A stretch of DNA of 64,000 nucleotides from Thalassospira lucentensis MCCC 1A00383 = DSM 14000 (GTDB lineage: Bacteria > Pseudomonadota > Alphaproteobacteria > Rhodospirillales > Thalassospiraceae): positions 1-64,000 of the forward strand of contig NZ_ATWN01000013.1 in NCBI RefSeq assembly GCF_000421265.1, given 5' to 3'. The notes beneath the pieces are model-generated. The model searched no databases. It saw only the letters and a list, made by a program, of their open reading frames with translations, and was not told where the DNA came from. The position numbers were made by a program, and so were the translations under genes. Below are positions 19,558 to 28,448 of the stretch, piece after piece; within the stretch, counting starts at the first letter, position 1; the number at the start of each line of letters is the position of its first letter.

Positions 19558-20166
19558 ATGACAAATATTCTGCACGTGAATGCATCTGTGAATGGTGAGA
19601 ATTCCAACTCCCGCCAGATCGCATCGAAACTGATCGACCGTATTGTTTCCGCAAATGCATCAACCACAATCGTTGAACGCAATCTAAGCGGCACAGGTGC
19701 GATCCCGGCTCTGACCGGCGAAATCGTTGGTGCGTTTTACACCCCGGAAGATTCCCGTTCTGCCGAACAGAAACAGGTTATCGCAACCTCTGACGAACTG
19801 GTTGCTGAAGTTAAGGCTGCCGACGTTCTGGTCATTGGTGCGCCGATGTATAACTTCGCCGTTCCTTCAACGCTCAAAGCATGGGTCGACATGATTGCCC
19901 GCGTTGGTGTGACGTTCCAGTACACTGAAAACGGTCCGGTTGGTCTGCTTGAAGGTAAAAAAGCTTACGTGGTTGTTGCCACAGGTGGGGTTCCGGTCAA
20001 CAGCCCAGCTGACTTTGCAACGCCTTACATGAAGCAGGTTCTTGGCTTTATCGGCATTACCGAAGTTGAAATCATCGATGCTTCTGGCTTTGCGGTGAAC
20101 GCAGAAGAAGCCATGCAGCGTGCGATTGCCAATGTTGAAGCTGCTTCGCTTCCGGTTGCGGCCTAA
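19558..20166 (+). CDS. azoR: FMN-dependent NADH azoreductase / quinone reductase
   Basis: 202 residues from ATG 19558 with GGAG seven bases upstream; a TTG at 19552 is in frame but less well placed. Flavodoxin-like fold with LHVNASVNGENSNSR at the FMN phosphate site and GAPMYNFAVPSTLKAWVD, the AzoR signature. Reduces quinones and azo compounds using NADH, usually in electrophile stress. Followed by an inverted repeat and a terminator. Confidence 0.93.
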   Translation: MTNILHVNASVNGENSNSRQIASKLIDRIVSANASTTIVERNLSGTGAIPALTGEIVGAFYTPEDSRSAEQKQVIATSDELVAEVKAADVLVIGAPMYNFAVPSTLKAWVDMIARVGVTFQYTENGPVGLLEGKKAYVVVATGGVPVNSPADFATPYMKQVLGFIGITEVEIIDASGFAVNAEEAMQRAIANVEAASLPVAA

Positions 20167-20220
20167 CCAAACAAATCAAAGATCGACCTGTTGCAGTGCT
20201 GATCTGATGTGAAATGGGGC

Positions 20221-20261
20221 ATCGTTAACATCTCCCCCCTCCCTCAACGCACGTTAACGAT
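20221..20261. repeat. ATCGTTAAC inverted repeat downstream of azoR
   Basis: ATCGTTAAC at 20221-20229 and GTTAACGAT at 20253-20261 are perfect 9-bp inverted arms separated by a C-rich 23-base spacer. It lies just before the azoR terminator. No function can be assigned; it may stabilise the mRNA end or be a protein site. Confidence 0.5.
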
Positions 20262-20273
20262 GACCTGTTTTAA

Positions 20274-20313
20274 AAAAATGCCCGACTGTTTTACAGTTGG
20301 GCATTTTGCTTTT
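20274..20313 (+). terminator. Intrinsic terminator after azoR
   Basis: ATGCCCGACTG pairs with CAGTTGGGCAT (one G-T pair) around a TTTTA loop, preceded by an A-run and followed by TTTTGCTTTT. The flanking A and T runs allow it to work in both directions. Confidence 0.85.
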
Positions 20314-20360
20314 GTGGGGTTTCGCGTTACGTTTGCTGAGGTTGGCGGGTAACATGCCAA

Positions 20361-20900
20361 GTGTCATTTCAATCAGGTGCGCAGCGGGTGAGACGTTTGA
20401 CAGCAATCATGATCTGGGGACTTCTGGTTTTGGCCGGGATATTTGCCGTTGTACGGTTTTCCGGATTGCTTGGCATGATGCTGACGGCGGGGGAGCCGCC
20501 ACAGTTTGTCTTTGATCCCAATTCGGAATTACCAGATACGCCAAACTATTTTCTGTCCTGCCCGGATGGTCTGGCCCCGCGGGGTGGTCGACAGATGACA
20601 AGCCCGCAGTTTGATGCGTCGGTCGCAAAGTTGGGGAGGGCCTTTATCGCAACCGCACCAGATCACGGCATGAAGCTGACCGACGGGAGTGTTGGGGCGC
20701 ACAGTTTGCAGTTTCTGGCCCGCAGCAAAGTCTTTCAGTTTCCCGATTGGGTGGAATTAAAACTGATGTCAGTCCCGGATCAGGCCGGGGCGACATTCTG
20801 TCTGTTTGCCAAATCAGTCTATGGCCGGGATGATTTTCAGCAAAATGAAAAACGCACGCGCTCATGGCTGCGGGATGTGCGGCTGCTTACATCCCCCTGA
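20361..20900 (+). CDS. DUF1499-like membrane-anchored protein
   Basis: Up to 179 residues from GTG 20361; a GTG at 20388 would give 170. One N-terminal membrane segment (MIWGLLVLAGIFAVV) is followed by a soluble domain. The C-terminal half (QFLARSKVFQFPDWVELKLM ... CLFAKSVYGRDDFQQNEKR) resembles DUF1499, which often ends in a RxGxSDxGxNxxR-like segment; the match is partial. Function unknown. Confidence 0.7.
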   Translation: MSFQSGAQRVRRLTAIMIWGLLVLAGIFAVVRFSGLLGMMLTAGEPPQFVFDPNSELPDTPNYFLSCPDGLAPRGGRQMTSPQFDASVAKLGRAFIATAPDHGMKLTDGSVGAHSLQFLARSKVFQFPDWVELKLMSVPDQAGATFCLFAKSVYGRDDFQQNEKRTRSWLRDVRLLTSP

Positions 20901-20966
20901 TGTAAGCAGCCGCCTGTCATTTGGTATGATCAAGCGGTCGCTTTTGTGTCACCGCGAGACGTCAGA

Positions 20967-21518
20967 TCATTTTTCCATATCAAGCGATTTCCCAAGGAGC
21001 GCTGAGACAAACTGAGTTGTCGGCACAGGCAATAGATCAACAGGGTGATCACCGCCAAAGGACGCCCATTTGCTGCTCGCGCTGAGCGTTGAGCTTGCCA
21101 ACATCGTTTTGGTGTTTACGTTAAAAGCCTGATAATGAATAGTGATGCGATCAGGGCGACCAGACCATTCGGTTGCGCGGTCTTCCCAATGTAAGATTTG
21201 CGGATCAATCAGATAATCAATGTTTTGAGATAATGCCTCTTCAAAGGCCTCGTCACGGGTTTGTATTTCGGTAGCATCAACAACTACGTTGCTATAAGGG
21301 ACAAGTTGTTTGTGAACTTCCAACAGTAACATTTGACCTGAGCCAGCATAATTGATGTCCCCAAAAATACCGTCTTTGGGTTGCATGATATAAAAACTAC
21401 TATCTGATGCGACGGTTTGGACAAGTTGGTGGTTGTCCGTGCGATATTTGCTGGAACATGCGCCAAGTGTGAAGGATGCAGCAATTACGCACAGAACGCT
21501 GATTTTGCGAAAATCCAT
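20967..21518 (-). CDS. DUF4823-like outer-membrane lipoprotein
   Basis: 183 residues from ATG 21518, which has AGAGGA upstream; the longer frame to 21596 lacks it. A lipoprotein signal is clear (SVLCVIAASFTLGACSS, cysteine in the lipobox). The rest resembles the DUF4823/GNA1162-like class with an ABC-type nucleotide-free binding fold (QNIDYLIDPQILHWEDR). Function unknown. Faces the DUF1499-like gene convergently. Confidence 0.75.
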   Translation of the reverse strand: MDFRKISVLCVIAASFTLGACSSKYRTDNHQLVQTVASDSSFYIMQPKDGIFGDINYAGSGQMLLLEVHKQLVPYSNVVVDATEIQTRDEAFEEALSQNIDYLIDPQILHWEDRATEWSGRPDRITIHYQAFNVNTKTMLASSTLSASSKWASFGGDHPVDLLPVPTTQFVSALLGKSLDMEK

Positions 21519-21681
21519 AAAATCCTCTATTTTGAGATGAATAAGTAAAATCATAATATGCAAAAGTTTAATGTTGGGCAAGGTTCTGAAATTCAACCAA
21601 TTTTACAGTGTTTGTTATCGCCTTGGGCCCATGACGTTTTCACACGTGACTTTTGATCTTTGAGGGAATAGGTTCCGCGCC

Positions 21682-22074
21682 ATGCAATTTTCACCGTTGT
21701 TTATCGCTTCGATTGCCTTGGGCGGGGCCATTGGTGCTGTCGCACGTCACAGTGTGTCGGTTATGATGGGCTCGATCATGGGCGGCGGCTTTCCTTGGGG
21801 AACCTTGACGGTTAACATCGTTGGCTCGTTCCTGATGGGGGCACTGCTTGAGGTTTCTGCGCTTAAGCTATCGCTTTCGCCGGAAATACGTGCGCTGCTT
21901 GTCACCGGATTTTTAGGGGCATTTACAACCTTTTCGACTTTTTCGCTGGATGTTGCGACCCTATATGAACGGGGCAATCTGGGGCTGACGGCTCTGTATA
22001 TTATTGTCTCTGTCGTGGTTGGCATTTCCGCATTGTTTGGCGCAATCGCGCTGGTAAGGGGTATTCTGCAATGA
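21682..22074 (+). CDS. crcB: Fluoride channel CrcB/Fluc
   Basis: 130 residues, four membrane segments. Signature motifs ALGGAIGAVARHSV, TLTVNIVGSFLMG and TGFLGAFTTFSTFSLD are all present, including the phenylalanines and Asn that line the dual-pore fluoride channel. No fluoride riboswitch was recognised upstream. The stop overlaps the rluC start (ATGA), so the two are co-translated. Confidence 0.96.
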   Translation: MQFSPLFIASIALGGAIGAVARHSVSVMMGSIMGGGFPWGTLTVNIVGSFLMGALLEVSALKLSLSPEIRALLVTGFLGAFTTFSTFSLDVATLYERGNLGLTALYIIVSVVVGISALFGAIALVRGILQ

Positions 22075-23171
22075 GTGGTGTCACTCTGCGCAAGGTCAAG
22101 GCTGAGGACGCCGACGTTCGGCTTGATCGCTGGTTTAAGCGCAACTGTCCTGAATTTACATTCGGACAGGTTCAAAAGTTTCTGCGCGGCGGTCAAATCC
22201 GTGTCGATGGCAAACGTGCCAAGGCCAACCAGCGTGTTGAGCCGGGGCAGGAAATTCGTGTGCCGCCGGTTCCCGTGATGTCGGGCGGCGGTTCGGAGCC
22301 ATGGACCAAAGACGGCGACTATAGTGCGTCCGAAGGTCCGCAGCGCAAACACGACGGCCCGGCAAAATCCAATGCCAGCGAAGCCGAACTTCAGGCCTTG
22401 CGCGATTCCGTCATTTTCTATGACGAAGTAGTGCTGGCCATCAATAAGCCCGCCGGTCTGGCCGTGCAGGGCGGGACCAATACGTCCATTCACGTCGATG
22501 GCATGCTGGATGCGCTAAAACTCGACAGCAAAGAACGCCCGAAACTGGTTCACCGGCTCGATAAGGATACCAGTGGTGTTCTGCTTCTTGCACGGTCATC
22601 GTCGGCGGCCCATGCCCTGACCAAGGCGTTCAAGGACAAATCAACCCGGAAACTGTATTGGGCGATTGTCACCGGCGCCCCGGTTGAGCGCGAAGGCCTG
22701 ATTGACGCACCACTGGCAAAGCTTGCCGGTAAGGGCGGCGAAAAAATGGTCATCGACGAGAAGCAGGGTAAATCGGCACAGACGGTCTATCGGCAGCTGC
22801 ACCGCGCCGGACGCCGTGCGGCCTGGTTGGCGCTGTCGCCTTTGACCGGACGTACGCACCAGTTGCGCGCCCATTGTGAGGCCATGGAATGCCCTATCTT
22901 GGGCGATGGTAAATACGGTGGGGCGAAGGCCTTCATTGATGGCATGTCAAATCAGATGCATCTGCATGCGCGCGCGATTGACTTTCCCCATCCGGTGACA
23001 GGCCACCGGGTTGTGATCGAAGCACCGGTGTCAGAACATTTTGCCACAAGCCTTAAGGCGCTTAACTTCGATCCGAAAACGCCAACCAAATTCCTCACCC
23101 CGGAAATCCACCGGGAAAAGGAAGAAAAGCCAAAACCCAAGGCAAAACCGTCGCGGTTGCGTAAAAGATAA
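22071..23171 (+). CDS. rluC: Pseudouridine synthase RluC-type (23S rRNA)
   Basis: 366 residues. An N-terminal S4 RNA-binding domain (RLDRWFKRNCPEFTFGQVQK) is joined by a linker to the RluA-family catalytic domain with the nucleophilic Asp in VHRLDKDTSGVLLLA. The C-terminus is a basic Lys/Pro tail. By similarity modifies 23S rRNA (positions 955, 2504, 2580 in E. coli). Overlaps crcB and ends at a strong terminator. Confidence 0.93.
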   Translation: MSGVTLRKVKAEDADVRLDRWFKRNCPEFTFGQVQKFLRGGQIRVDGKRAKANQRVEPGQEIRVPPVPVMSGGGSEPWTKDGDYSASEGPQRKHDGPAKSNASEAELQALRDSVIFYDEVVLAINKPAGLAVQGGTNTSIHVDGMLDALKLDSKERPKLVHRLDKDTSGVLLLARSSSAAHALTKAFKDKSTRKLYWAIVTGAPVEREGLIDAPLAKLAGKGGEKMVIDEKQGKSAQTVYRQLHRAGRRAAWLALSPLTGRTHQLRAHCEAMECPILGDGKYGGAKAFIDGMSNQMHLHARAIDFPHPVTGHRVVIEAPVSEHFATSLKALNFDPKTPTKFLTPEIHREKEEKPKPKAKPSRLRKR

Positions 23172-23195
23172 GTCAGAAGATTTTTGGGTAAAATG

Positions 23196-23226
23196 CGAAA
23201 AGCCGACGCACTGCGTCGGCTTTTTC
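23196..23226 (+). terminator. Intrinsic terminator after rluC
   Basis: AAAAGCCGACGC pairs with GCGTCGGCTTTT (23198-23209 with 23213-23224), a 12-bp stem with a 3-nt loop ending in a T-run. Confidence 0.88.
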
Positions 23227-23280
23227 GTCCCTGTCAGAGGTCAATACCAAAAGGCGTTGTAATGACATTGGTTGTCTTGG

Positions 23281-23553
23281 TTAATGGTGCCTCGCAGATT
23301 TGCCGAAACGCCCGACAAAGGCGTCATGAACGCGGCGAAGGTGCCGTGCATGCACGGTGTTTCCCGTACGTTCACAAATAACGGCCTGGCTTTTGATCAT
23401 GACCGCGATGCGTTTGCGGCCACGTGGTGTGTGCACCATGCTTTCGCCTTCCTCAAGGGCGGTTAGAATTGGGATATGCTCACATTCGGCTATGGCGAGT
23501 ATTTCCTCCTCTCGAAGGTCGCTGAAATCTATGCAGTCCCTAAGCGTGAGCAT
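23281..23553 (-). CDS. Small conserved protein of unknown function
   Basis: 90 residues: MLTLRDCIDFSDLREEEILA followed by an acidic helix and a basic second half (RGRKRIAVMIKSQAVICERT). The N-terminal pattern of an 'SDLxEEEIxAIAExEH' helix is one I recognise from small uncharacterised proteins of Rhodospirillales. No enzymatic motif. Monocistronic. Confidence 0.72.
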   Translation of the reverse strand: MLTLRDCIDFSDLREEEILAIAECEHIPILTALEEGESMVHTPRGRKRIAVMIKSQAVICERTGNTVHARHLRRVHDAFVGRFGKSARHH

Positions 23554-23766
23554 CTTCTGTCTCCGCTGTTATCAGATACTGTCGATAGCCAGAAAAACAG
23601 TATAGCGCGCGTTAAGGGCGTTCAAAAGCGATCCGAAATTCACCAGTGGTTTCCAATGCTTCCCGCAGAGCAAAAAATGCATCTGATTTGCATCTCTACG
23701 GGACTCGATCTTTGGGGCGGTATCGACTAGTCTGCGGCCATACAAAATGATGATGGATGATGCCTC

Positions 23767-24465
23767 ATGGCGAATGACCCGCTTAGACTTGTTGTATTTG
23801 ATTGTGATGGGACTCTGGTCGATAGCCAGCATGCGATTGCACACTGCATGGACCATGCCTTTGCCCAGCATGGGCTTGATTGCCCGGGACTGGAAAATAC
23901 CCGCACCATCATTGGTCTGAGCCTGCCAGAAGCCATTGCCAAACTTGCCGCACCGCGCCGCGTTACCGACGAGGTGATTGATGCGGTGACGGCGGCCTAC
24001 AAGGATGCGTTCTTTACCCTGCGTCAGACACCTGATTTCCACGAACCGCTATTCCCCGGCGTGCGCGAGGTCCTGAGCGAACTGGACCGCCGCCAATGGT
24101 TGTTGGGTGTTGCCACCGGCAAGGCCCGACGCGGTCTTGATGCGGTCTTGGCGCGCAATGAACTTGATGGCCGGTTTGTTACCTTACAAACCTGCGACAA
24201 TCATCCGTCCAAGCCCCATCCATCAATGTTGATGGCGGCCCTTGATGAAGCCGGGGCTGATGCGCCCAATGCGGTGATTGTCGGTGATACCAGCTATGAT
24301 ATTGAAATGGGTCGTGCGGCGGGCATGATCGCCATTGGCGTTGCATGGGGCTATCATGATATTGAAACCCTGACGGCGTCGGGCGCACATGCGGTCATCC
24401 GCCATTTTGATGAGCTGCCGTCCGTGCTGGATCGTATTTGGGAAATTGATTGTGACGCCGCTTAA
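23767..24465 (+). CDS. HAD-family phosphatase, phosphoglycolate-phosphatase-like
   Basis: 232 residues. HAD motif I VVFDCDGTLVDSQ, motif II GVATGKARRGLD, motif III Lys before PHPSMLMAALDEAG, and motif IV IVGDTSYDIEMGRAAG. A helical cap domain follows motif I. Likely phosphoglycolate phosphatase or a related small-molecule phosphatase; substrate not determinable. Its 3' end overlaps the next gene by 14 bases. Confidence 0.9.
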   Translation: MANDPLRLVVFDCDGTLVDSQHAIAHCMDHAFAQHGLDCPGLENTRTIIGLSLPEAIAKLAAPRRVTDEVIDAVTAAYKDAFFTLRQTPDFHEPLFPGVREVLSELDRRQWLLGVATGKARRGLDAVLARNELDGRFVTLQTCDNHPSKPHPSMLMAALDEAGADAPNAVIVGDTSYDIEMGRAAGMIAIGVAWGYHDIETLTASGAHAVIRHFDELPSVLDRIWEIDCDAA

Positions 24466-24928
24466 AAACCCGGAACTCGGACCGATTAACTTTGAACTGA
24501 CCGTGGCAGTTGATCCCGATCACGCGTTTGAGGCCTTCACCGCCGAATTTGGGCAGTGGTGGCCAACCGATAGCCATTCGCTGTCCAAGAAGGACTGCAT
24601 TGCGGTTGATATGCATCCCGGTCTTGGCGGTGCGATTGTCGAACGTGCGCGTGGACGTGAAAACATTTCATGGGGTCATGTCGAAATCTGGCAGCCGGGC
24701 GAACATCTTGCCTTTACCTGGCATCCGGGCTGGAATGCCGGGGATTATACCCGTGTCGCGGTATCCTTTGACATGAATGATTTTGGTCGCTGTGTGATCC
24801 GGTTGGAGCACAAGGACTGGCATAACGTTGGCGATATCGCACCGGCCCTGCGCAAGGGATATGTTGCGGGCTGGGAATATGCCTTTGGCGAATGCTTTGC
24901 CAAGTATCTGCGGGAAAAACGCGGCTAA
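24452..24928 (+). CDS. SRPBCC (AHSA1/START-like) domain protein (GTG start)
   Basis: 158 residues from GTG 24452, overlapping the HAD gene; GGGAA precedes it. The fold is suggested by VDPDHAFEAFTAEFGQWWPT, WGHVEIWQPGEHLAFTWHPG and the C-terminal helix GYVAGWEYAFGECFAKYLRE, characteristic of AHSA1-like hydrophobic-ligand-binding proteins. Ligand unknown. Co-transcribed with the phosphatase. Confidence 0.85.
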   Translation: MTPLKNPELGPINFELTVAVDPDHAFEAFTAEFGQWWPTDSHSLSKKDCIAVDMHPGLGGAIVERARGRENISWGHVEIWQPGEHLAFTWHPGWNAGDYTRVAVSFDMNDFGRCVIRLEHKDWHNVGDIAPALRKGYVAGWEYAFGECFAKYLREKRG

Positions 24929-24953
24929 AACAGACCTATGCGCCAGATACGTA

Positions 24954-24985
24954 AAAGGGCACCTCTTTTTTTAAAGGTGCCCTTT
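24954..24985. terminator. Bidirectional terminator
   Basis: AAAGGGCACCT (24954-24964) pairs perfectly with AGGTGCCCTTT (24975-24985) with a T-rich loop. It lies between two convergent genes and has A and T runs on both sides, so it can serve both. Confidence 0.85.
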
Positions 24986-25004
24986 GTCATGTCGGGTGCA
25001 AATT

Positions 25005-25619
25005 TTAAACAAGTCGCTCTTCGATCATTTCGCGGCGTAGTTTAACCGGATCACTAAACCAATGGGTCATAAAGCCCATTTCACGCGCCTGCTGGATGTT
25101 CTTTTCGCTGTCATCAATAAACAGGGTTTCGCGCGGGTTGAGTTTGAACCGCGCGCATGTCAGCTCAAAAATCCGCGGATCAGGTTTGGCGAGCTTTTCC
25201 TGACCTGACACCAAAATACCTTCGAAGTGGTTGAGAAACTCAAACCGTTCGACCGCAAATGGCCATGTTTCCGCCGACCAGTTGGTCAGGGCAAACAGGC
25301 GGACATTGCCGCGTGATTTCAAATCCTCAAGGATGTGAACCGTGCGGTCAATCTGGCCTTTAAGCATTTCCGGCCAACGATCCCACCATGCGGCAATCTG
25401 ATCGGCATGATCGGGATGGCGGTGTTGCAAGTCAGGGATCGACTTGGCAAAGCTAAGCGCCCCCTTGTCATGCAGGAAGTTCCAGTGCGGATGGCAGATC
25501 TCGCTCAGGAAATGTTCCATGTCTGCCGGATCGTCAAAGATCTTGCGATATAAATGGCGCGGGTCCCAATCAACAAGAACGCCGCCAAGATCAAACAGTA
25601 CGGTTTCGATTTCGCGCAT
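25005..25619 (-). CDS. HAD-IA family phosphatase (YihX-like)
   Basis: 204 residues. Motif I is VLFDLGGVLVDWDP, where the second aspartate of DxD is Gly as in YihX-type glucose-1-phosphatases; motif II FALTNWSAETWPFA and motif IV LFIDDSEKNIQQAREMG are normal. A helical cap lies between. Substrate unknown. Confidence 0.87.
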   Translation of the reverse strand: MREIETVLFDLGGVLVDWDPRHLYRKIFDDPADMEHFLSEICHPHWNFLHDKGALSFAKSIPDLQHRHPDHADQIAAWWDRWPEMLKGQIDRTVHILEDLKSRGNVRLFALTNWSAETWPFAVERFEFLNHFEGILVSGQEKLAKPDPRIFELTCARFKLNPRETLFIDDSEKNIQQAREMGFMTHWFSDPVKLRREMIEERLV

Positions 25620-25848
25620 GGATACTCCTGCTTGCGGGGGGCTCGATGGTCTGAGGTTAAATCAGGTGACGGGGCGAACCGCAAGCGGCAGTTTGTTGAA
25701 AATGTTGCATTGATCGAAGGTGCCCGACTGTCCGTATCAAAGCAGGTCAACACATTATGGCGCCGATGACGGGAGTGTGATTTGCCTATGCCCCCGGTCA
25801 TCGCGAATGATTGCACCGTAAGAAACTGTCATCAAAGGAGGCTTGAAT

Positions 25849-26673
25849 ATGTGTACGCTTGATGGATGTGGCTCACACGAACATCTTGGACCGCCACCCA
25901 AGGCAACAGATGAACAGCGTCGATTGTTTTTAAAAGGGGCGGTTGCCCTGCCGCTTGCGATTGTTCTGGCCGACCCTGTTCTGGCCCACGCGCAAGGGGC
26001 CATGCTTGATAAAGTCACCATCACCACACCCGAAGGCGCAAAAATGGTGGCCGAAATCGCCATGCCAGCGACCTTGCCGGCACCAACCATCATTCTTATC
26101 CATGAATGGTGGGGGCTTAATGATCATATTCGTGCCGTGGCGGCCGAATATGCCAAGCAGGGCTATATCGCGCTTGCGGTTGATTTATACGGTGAACCAC
26201 CTGCAACCACACCCGATGGCGCACGTGCCTTGATGTCGGGGATGGACCCGGTTGCTGCTACCCGCAAATTGCAGTCCTCGGTCGAGTTTCTAAAAAACCA
26301 CAAGGACTCAACGGGCAAAGTTGGTTCGGTCGGTTGGTGCTTTGGTGGTGGTTGGTCGCTTAATACCGCGCTTGCCACAGATGTTGATGCGGCGGTGATC
26401 TATTACGGCAATGTCAACAAAACCCCGGAACAGGTTGCGACCTTGAACGCTCCGCTGATGGGCCATTTCGGAATGCTTGATAAATCGATCAACAAGGAAA
26501 TGGTCGAGGGGTTTGAACAGTCGCTCGAAACGGCGGGTAAATCGCTGTATAAATTCTATTGGTATGATGCTGACCATGCCTTTGCCAATCCAACGGGCGG
26601 GCGCTATGACGCCGAGGATGCCCAGCTGGCTTGGACGCGCACACAGGCGTTCTTTGATTATCATCTGGGCTAG
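25849..26673 (+). CDS. Tat-exported dienelactone hydrolase family protein
   Basis: 274 residues from ATG 25849, preceded by AAAGGAGG. An N-terminal twin-arginine signal (DEQRRLFLKGAVALPLAIVL) suggests export in folded form; the cysteines in MCTLDGCGSHEHLG precede it. The alpha/beta-hydrolase domain has the dienelactone-hydrolase nucleophile motif GWCFGG, with Asp and His near YDADHAFANP. Usual activity is opening of dienelactones; most Tat-type members have unknown substrates. Confidence 0.9.
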   Translation: MCTLDGCGSHEHLGPPPKATDEQRRLFLKGAVALPLAIVLADPVLAHAQGAMLDKVTITTPEGAKMVAEIAMPATLPAPTIILIHEWWGLNDHIRAVAAEYAKQGYIALAVDLYGEPPATTPDGARALMSGMDPVAATRKLQSSVEFLKNHKDSTGKVGSVGWCFGGGWSLNTALATDVDAAVIYYGNVNKTPEQVATLNAPLMGHFGMLDKSINKEMVEGFEQSLETAGKSLYKFYWYDADHAFANPTGGRYDAEDAQLAWTRTQAFFDYHLG

Positions 26674-26706
26674 GCAGCGGGTGCTTTGCGACAAATGGTA
26701 TAACGT

Positions 26707-26735
26707 ATAAAGGCCGGGTCAAACCCGGCCTTTAT
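26707..26735. terminator. Bidirectional terminator
   Basis: Perfect 13-bp stem ATAAAGGCCGGGT / ACCCGGCCTTTAT with a CAA loop, between the convergent hydrolase and ABC permease genes. Confidence 0.85.
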
Positions 26736-26771
26736 ATTTGTCTGATGATTGGGTTCAGGCCCTAAATTTTA

Positions 26772-27542
26772 TCAATTCGTCGGATTGGCGCGGTTGGCCC
26801 ATTTGGTTGACCGGCGTTCGATGACGTTAAAGATTTCATACATCGCAATCCCCATCACCGCGATCACCAGAAGCCCGGCAAACACCAGTGGCATGTTGAA
26901 TTTCGAGGAGGCCGACAGCATCAAATAACCAACACCAACGTTCGATGCCACGGTTTCGGAAATAACCGACCCGACAAAGGCCAGCGTGATCGCAACCTTC
27001 AACGAGGCAAAGAAATAGGGCATGGCACGCGGGAAGCCGACCTTGATCAGAATGTCTTTTCGGGTTGCGCCGAGTGATCGCAACACATCGCGCAATTCCG
27101 GTTCAAGGGTGGCAAGCCCGGTCGCGACATTGACCACAATCGGGAAGAACGAAATCATGAATGCGGTGATGATGGCCGGCACCGTACCGATGCCAAACCA
27201 CATGACCAGAACGGGCACCAACGCCACCTTTGGCACCGAATTAAATCCGACCAGAAGCGGGTTCGCCGCGTCATAAATCGTTCTGCTGGATCCCACGAGT
27301 GCGCCAAGCACCACGCCAAACACCACGGCAATGGCAAAGCCCACCAGTGTTGTATAAAGCGTGTGGGTCGCATGCATCCAGATCGCTTCATGGAATTGCC
27401 AGCCGACAATGATGCTTTCGGACGGGGTAGGCAGCACATAGGGCGGGATGTTGAAAATGCGAACGATCAGTTCCCACAAAACAAACAGGCCGATGGCACT
27501 GAGCCAGGGGGAGGCTTTGCGCAGGTTGAGTTTCTTGTTCAT
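26772..27542 (-). CDS. ABC importer permease (SsuC/ThiX-like)
   Basis: 256 residues with about six membrane segments and the cytoplasmic coupling motif (LRSLGATRKDILIKVGFPRA). Belongs to the nitrate/sulfonate/thiamine-precursor class of permeases. It starts 17 bases after the ATPase gene stop and is the last gene of a three-gene transporter operon. Confidence 0.9.
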   Translation of the reverse strand: MNKKLNLRKASPWLSAIGLFVLWELIVRIFNIPPYVLPTPSESIIVGWQFHEAIWMHATHTLYTTLVGFAIAVVFGVVLGALVGSSRTIYDAANPLLVGFNSVPKVALVPVLVMWFGIGTVPAIITAFMISFFPIVVNVATGLATLEPELRDVLRSLGATRKDILIKVGFPRAMPYFFASLKVAITLAFVGSVISETVASNVGVGYLMLSASSKFNMPLVFAGLLVIAVMGIAMYEIFNVIERRSTKWANRANPTN

Positions 27543-27559
27543 GACATCTGCCCGCCTTT

Positions 27560-28354
27560 CTATGCTGCGCGCACGTCACGGATGTGACTGCGTAATTCGT
27601 GGACAAGATCGGTGAAAGGCTGGGTAAAGGTGACTTCCTGATCACGCGGCCGGGGTAGGGGGTTTTCCCGTGCAACGATGATTTTACCCGGACGTTTGGA
27701 CATCACATAAATGGTATCGGCCAGATAGGATGCTTCGCGCAGATCATGGGTCACCAGAATAACCGTGAACGGGCGCACCATCCAAAGGTTCTGCAAAATG
27801 TCCCACAGTTCTTCGCGGGTAAAGGCATCCAGCGCGCCAAACGGTTCATCAAGCATCAAAAGATCGGGTTCATGGATCAAGGACCGGCAGAGTGACGCAC
27901 GTTGCTGCATGCCACCTGACAATTCCCACGGAAATTTGTCTTCATGTCCTTCAAGCCCGACACTGGCCAGAAGCTTGCGCGCGCGGTCTTCGTATTCGGC
28001 GCGATGTTTGCGCAGGCGGTTACGGTGCGGCTTGACGATTTCCATCGGCAGCAAAACGTTATCAAGCGTGGTCCGCCACGGCAAAAGGGTCGGGTTCTGA
28101 AACGCCATGCCGACAATTTTAAGCGGCCCGGAAACTTCCTTATTATCAACAAGCACAATGCCATCGGTCGGCGGCATCAGGCCTGACACAAGTTTCAGCA
28201 AGGATGATTTGCCACACCCCGACGGGCCAACAACCGCGACAAACTCGCCCTTGTTGATCTTCATGTTGGTGGTGTCGAGGGCGAGTTCGTCGCCTTCGCT
28301 ATAGCGCATCGTGACGTTGTTGAGTTCGACAAAGCTTTTAGACACGGCAGTCAT
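27560..28354 (-). CDS. ABC importer ATPase
   Basis: 264 residues from ATG 28354, preceded by AGGGGGA; the same frame stays open to 28669 but that part lies inside the binding-protein gene. Walker A GPSGCGKSS, signature LSGGMQQRASLCR, Walker B LLMLDEPFGALD and the switch histidine in ILVTHDLREA are present. Powers import with the permease downstream. Confidence 0.93.
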   Translation of the reverse strand: MTAVSKSFVELNNVTMRYSEGDELALDTTNMKINKGEFVAVVGPSGCGKSSLLKLVSGLMPPTDGIVLVDNKEVSGPLKIVGMAFQNPTLLPWRTTLDNVLLPMEIVKPHRNRLRKHRAEYEDRARKLLASVGLEGHEDKFPWELSGGMQQRASLCRSLIHEPDLLMLDEPFGALDAFTREELWDILQNLWMVRPFTVILVTHDLREASYLADTIYVMSKRPGKIIVARENPLPRPRDQEVTFTQPFTDLVHELRSHIRDVRAA

Positions 28355-28411
28355 TCCCCCTGCTTGTCCGGATTGTTTTTTGTTATGTGTTATGGGCGCG
28401 ATCATTGCATG

Positions 28412-28435
28412 CCGGGGCAGGATAACCTGCCCCGG
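28412..28435 (-). other. Intercistronic hairpin between binding protein and ATPase genes
   Basis: Perfect 10-bp stem CCGGGGCAGG / CCTGCCCCGG with a 4-nt loop and no T-run. Such hairpins commonly protect the binding-protein mRNA from 3' decay so that it is made in excess over the membrane subunits. Confidence 0.6.
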
Positions 28436-28448
28436 ATGTCTGTGTTGA

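Noticed and set aside
21600-21681. Possible fluoride riboswitch before crcB
   Set aside because: The leader is short and I could not find the conserved riboswitch core.
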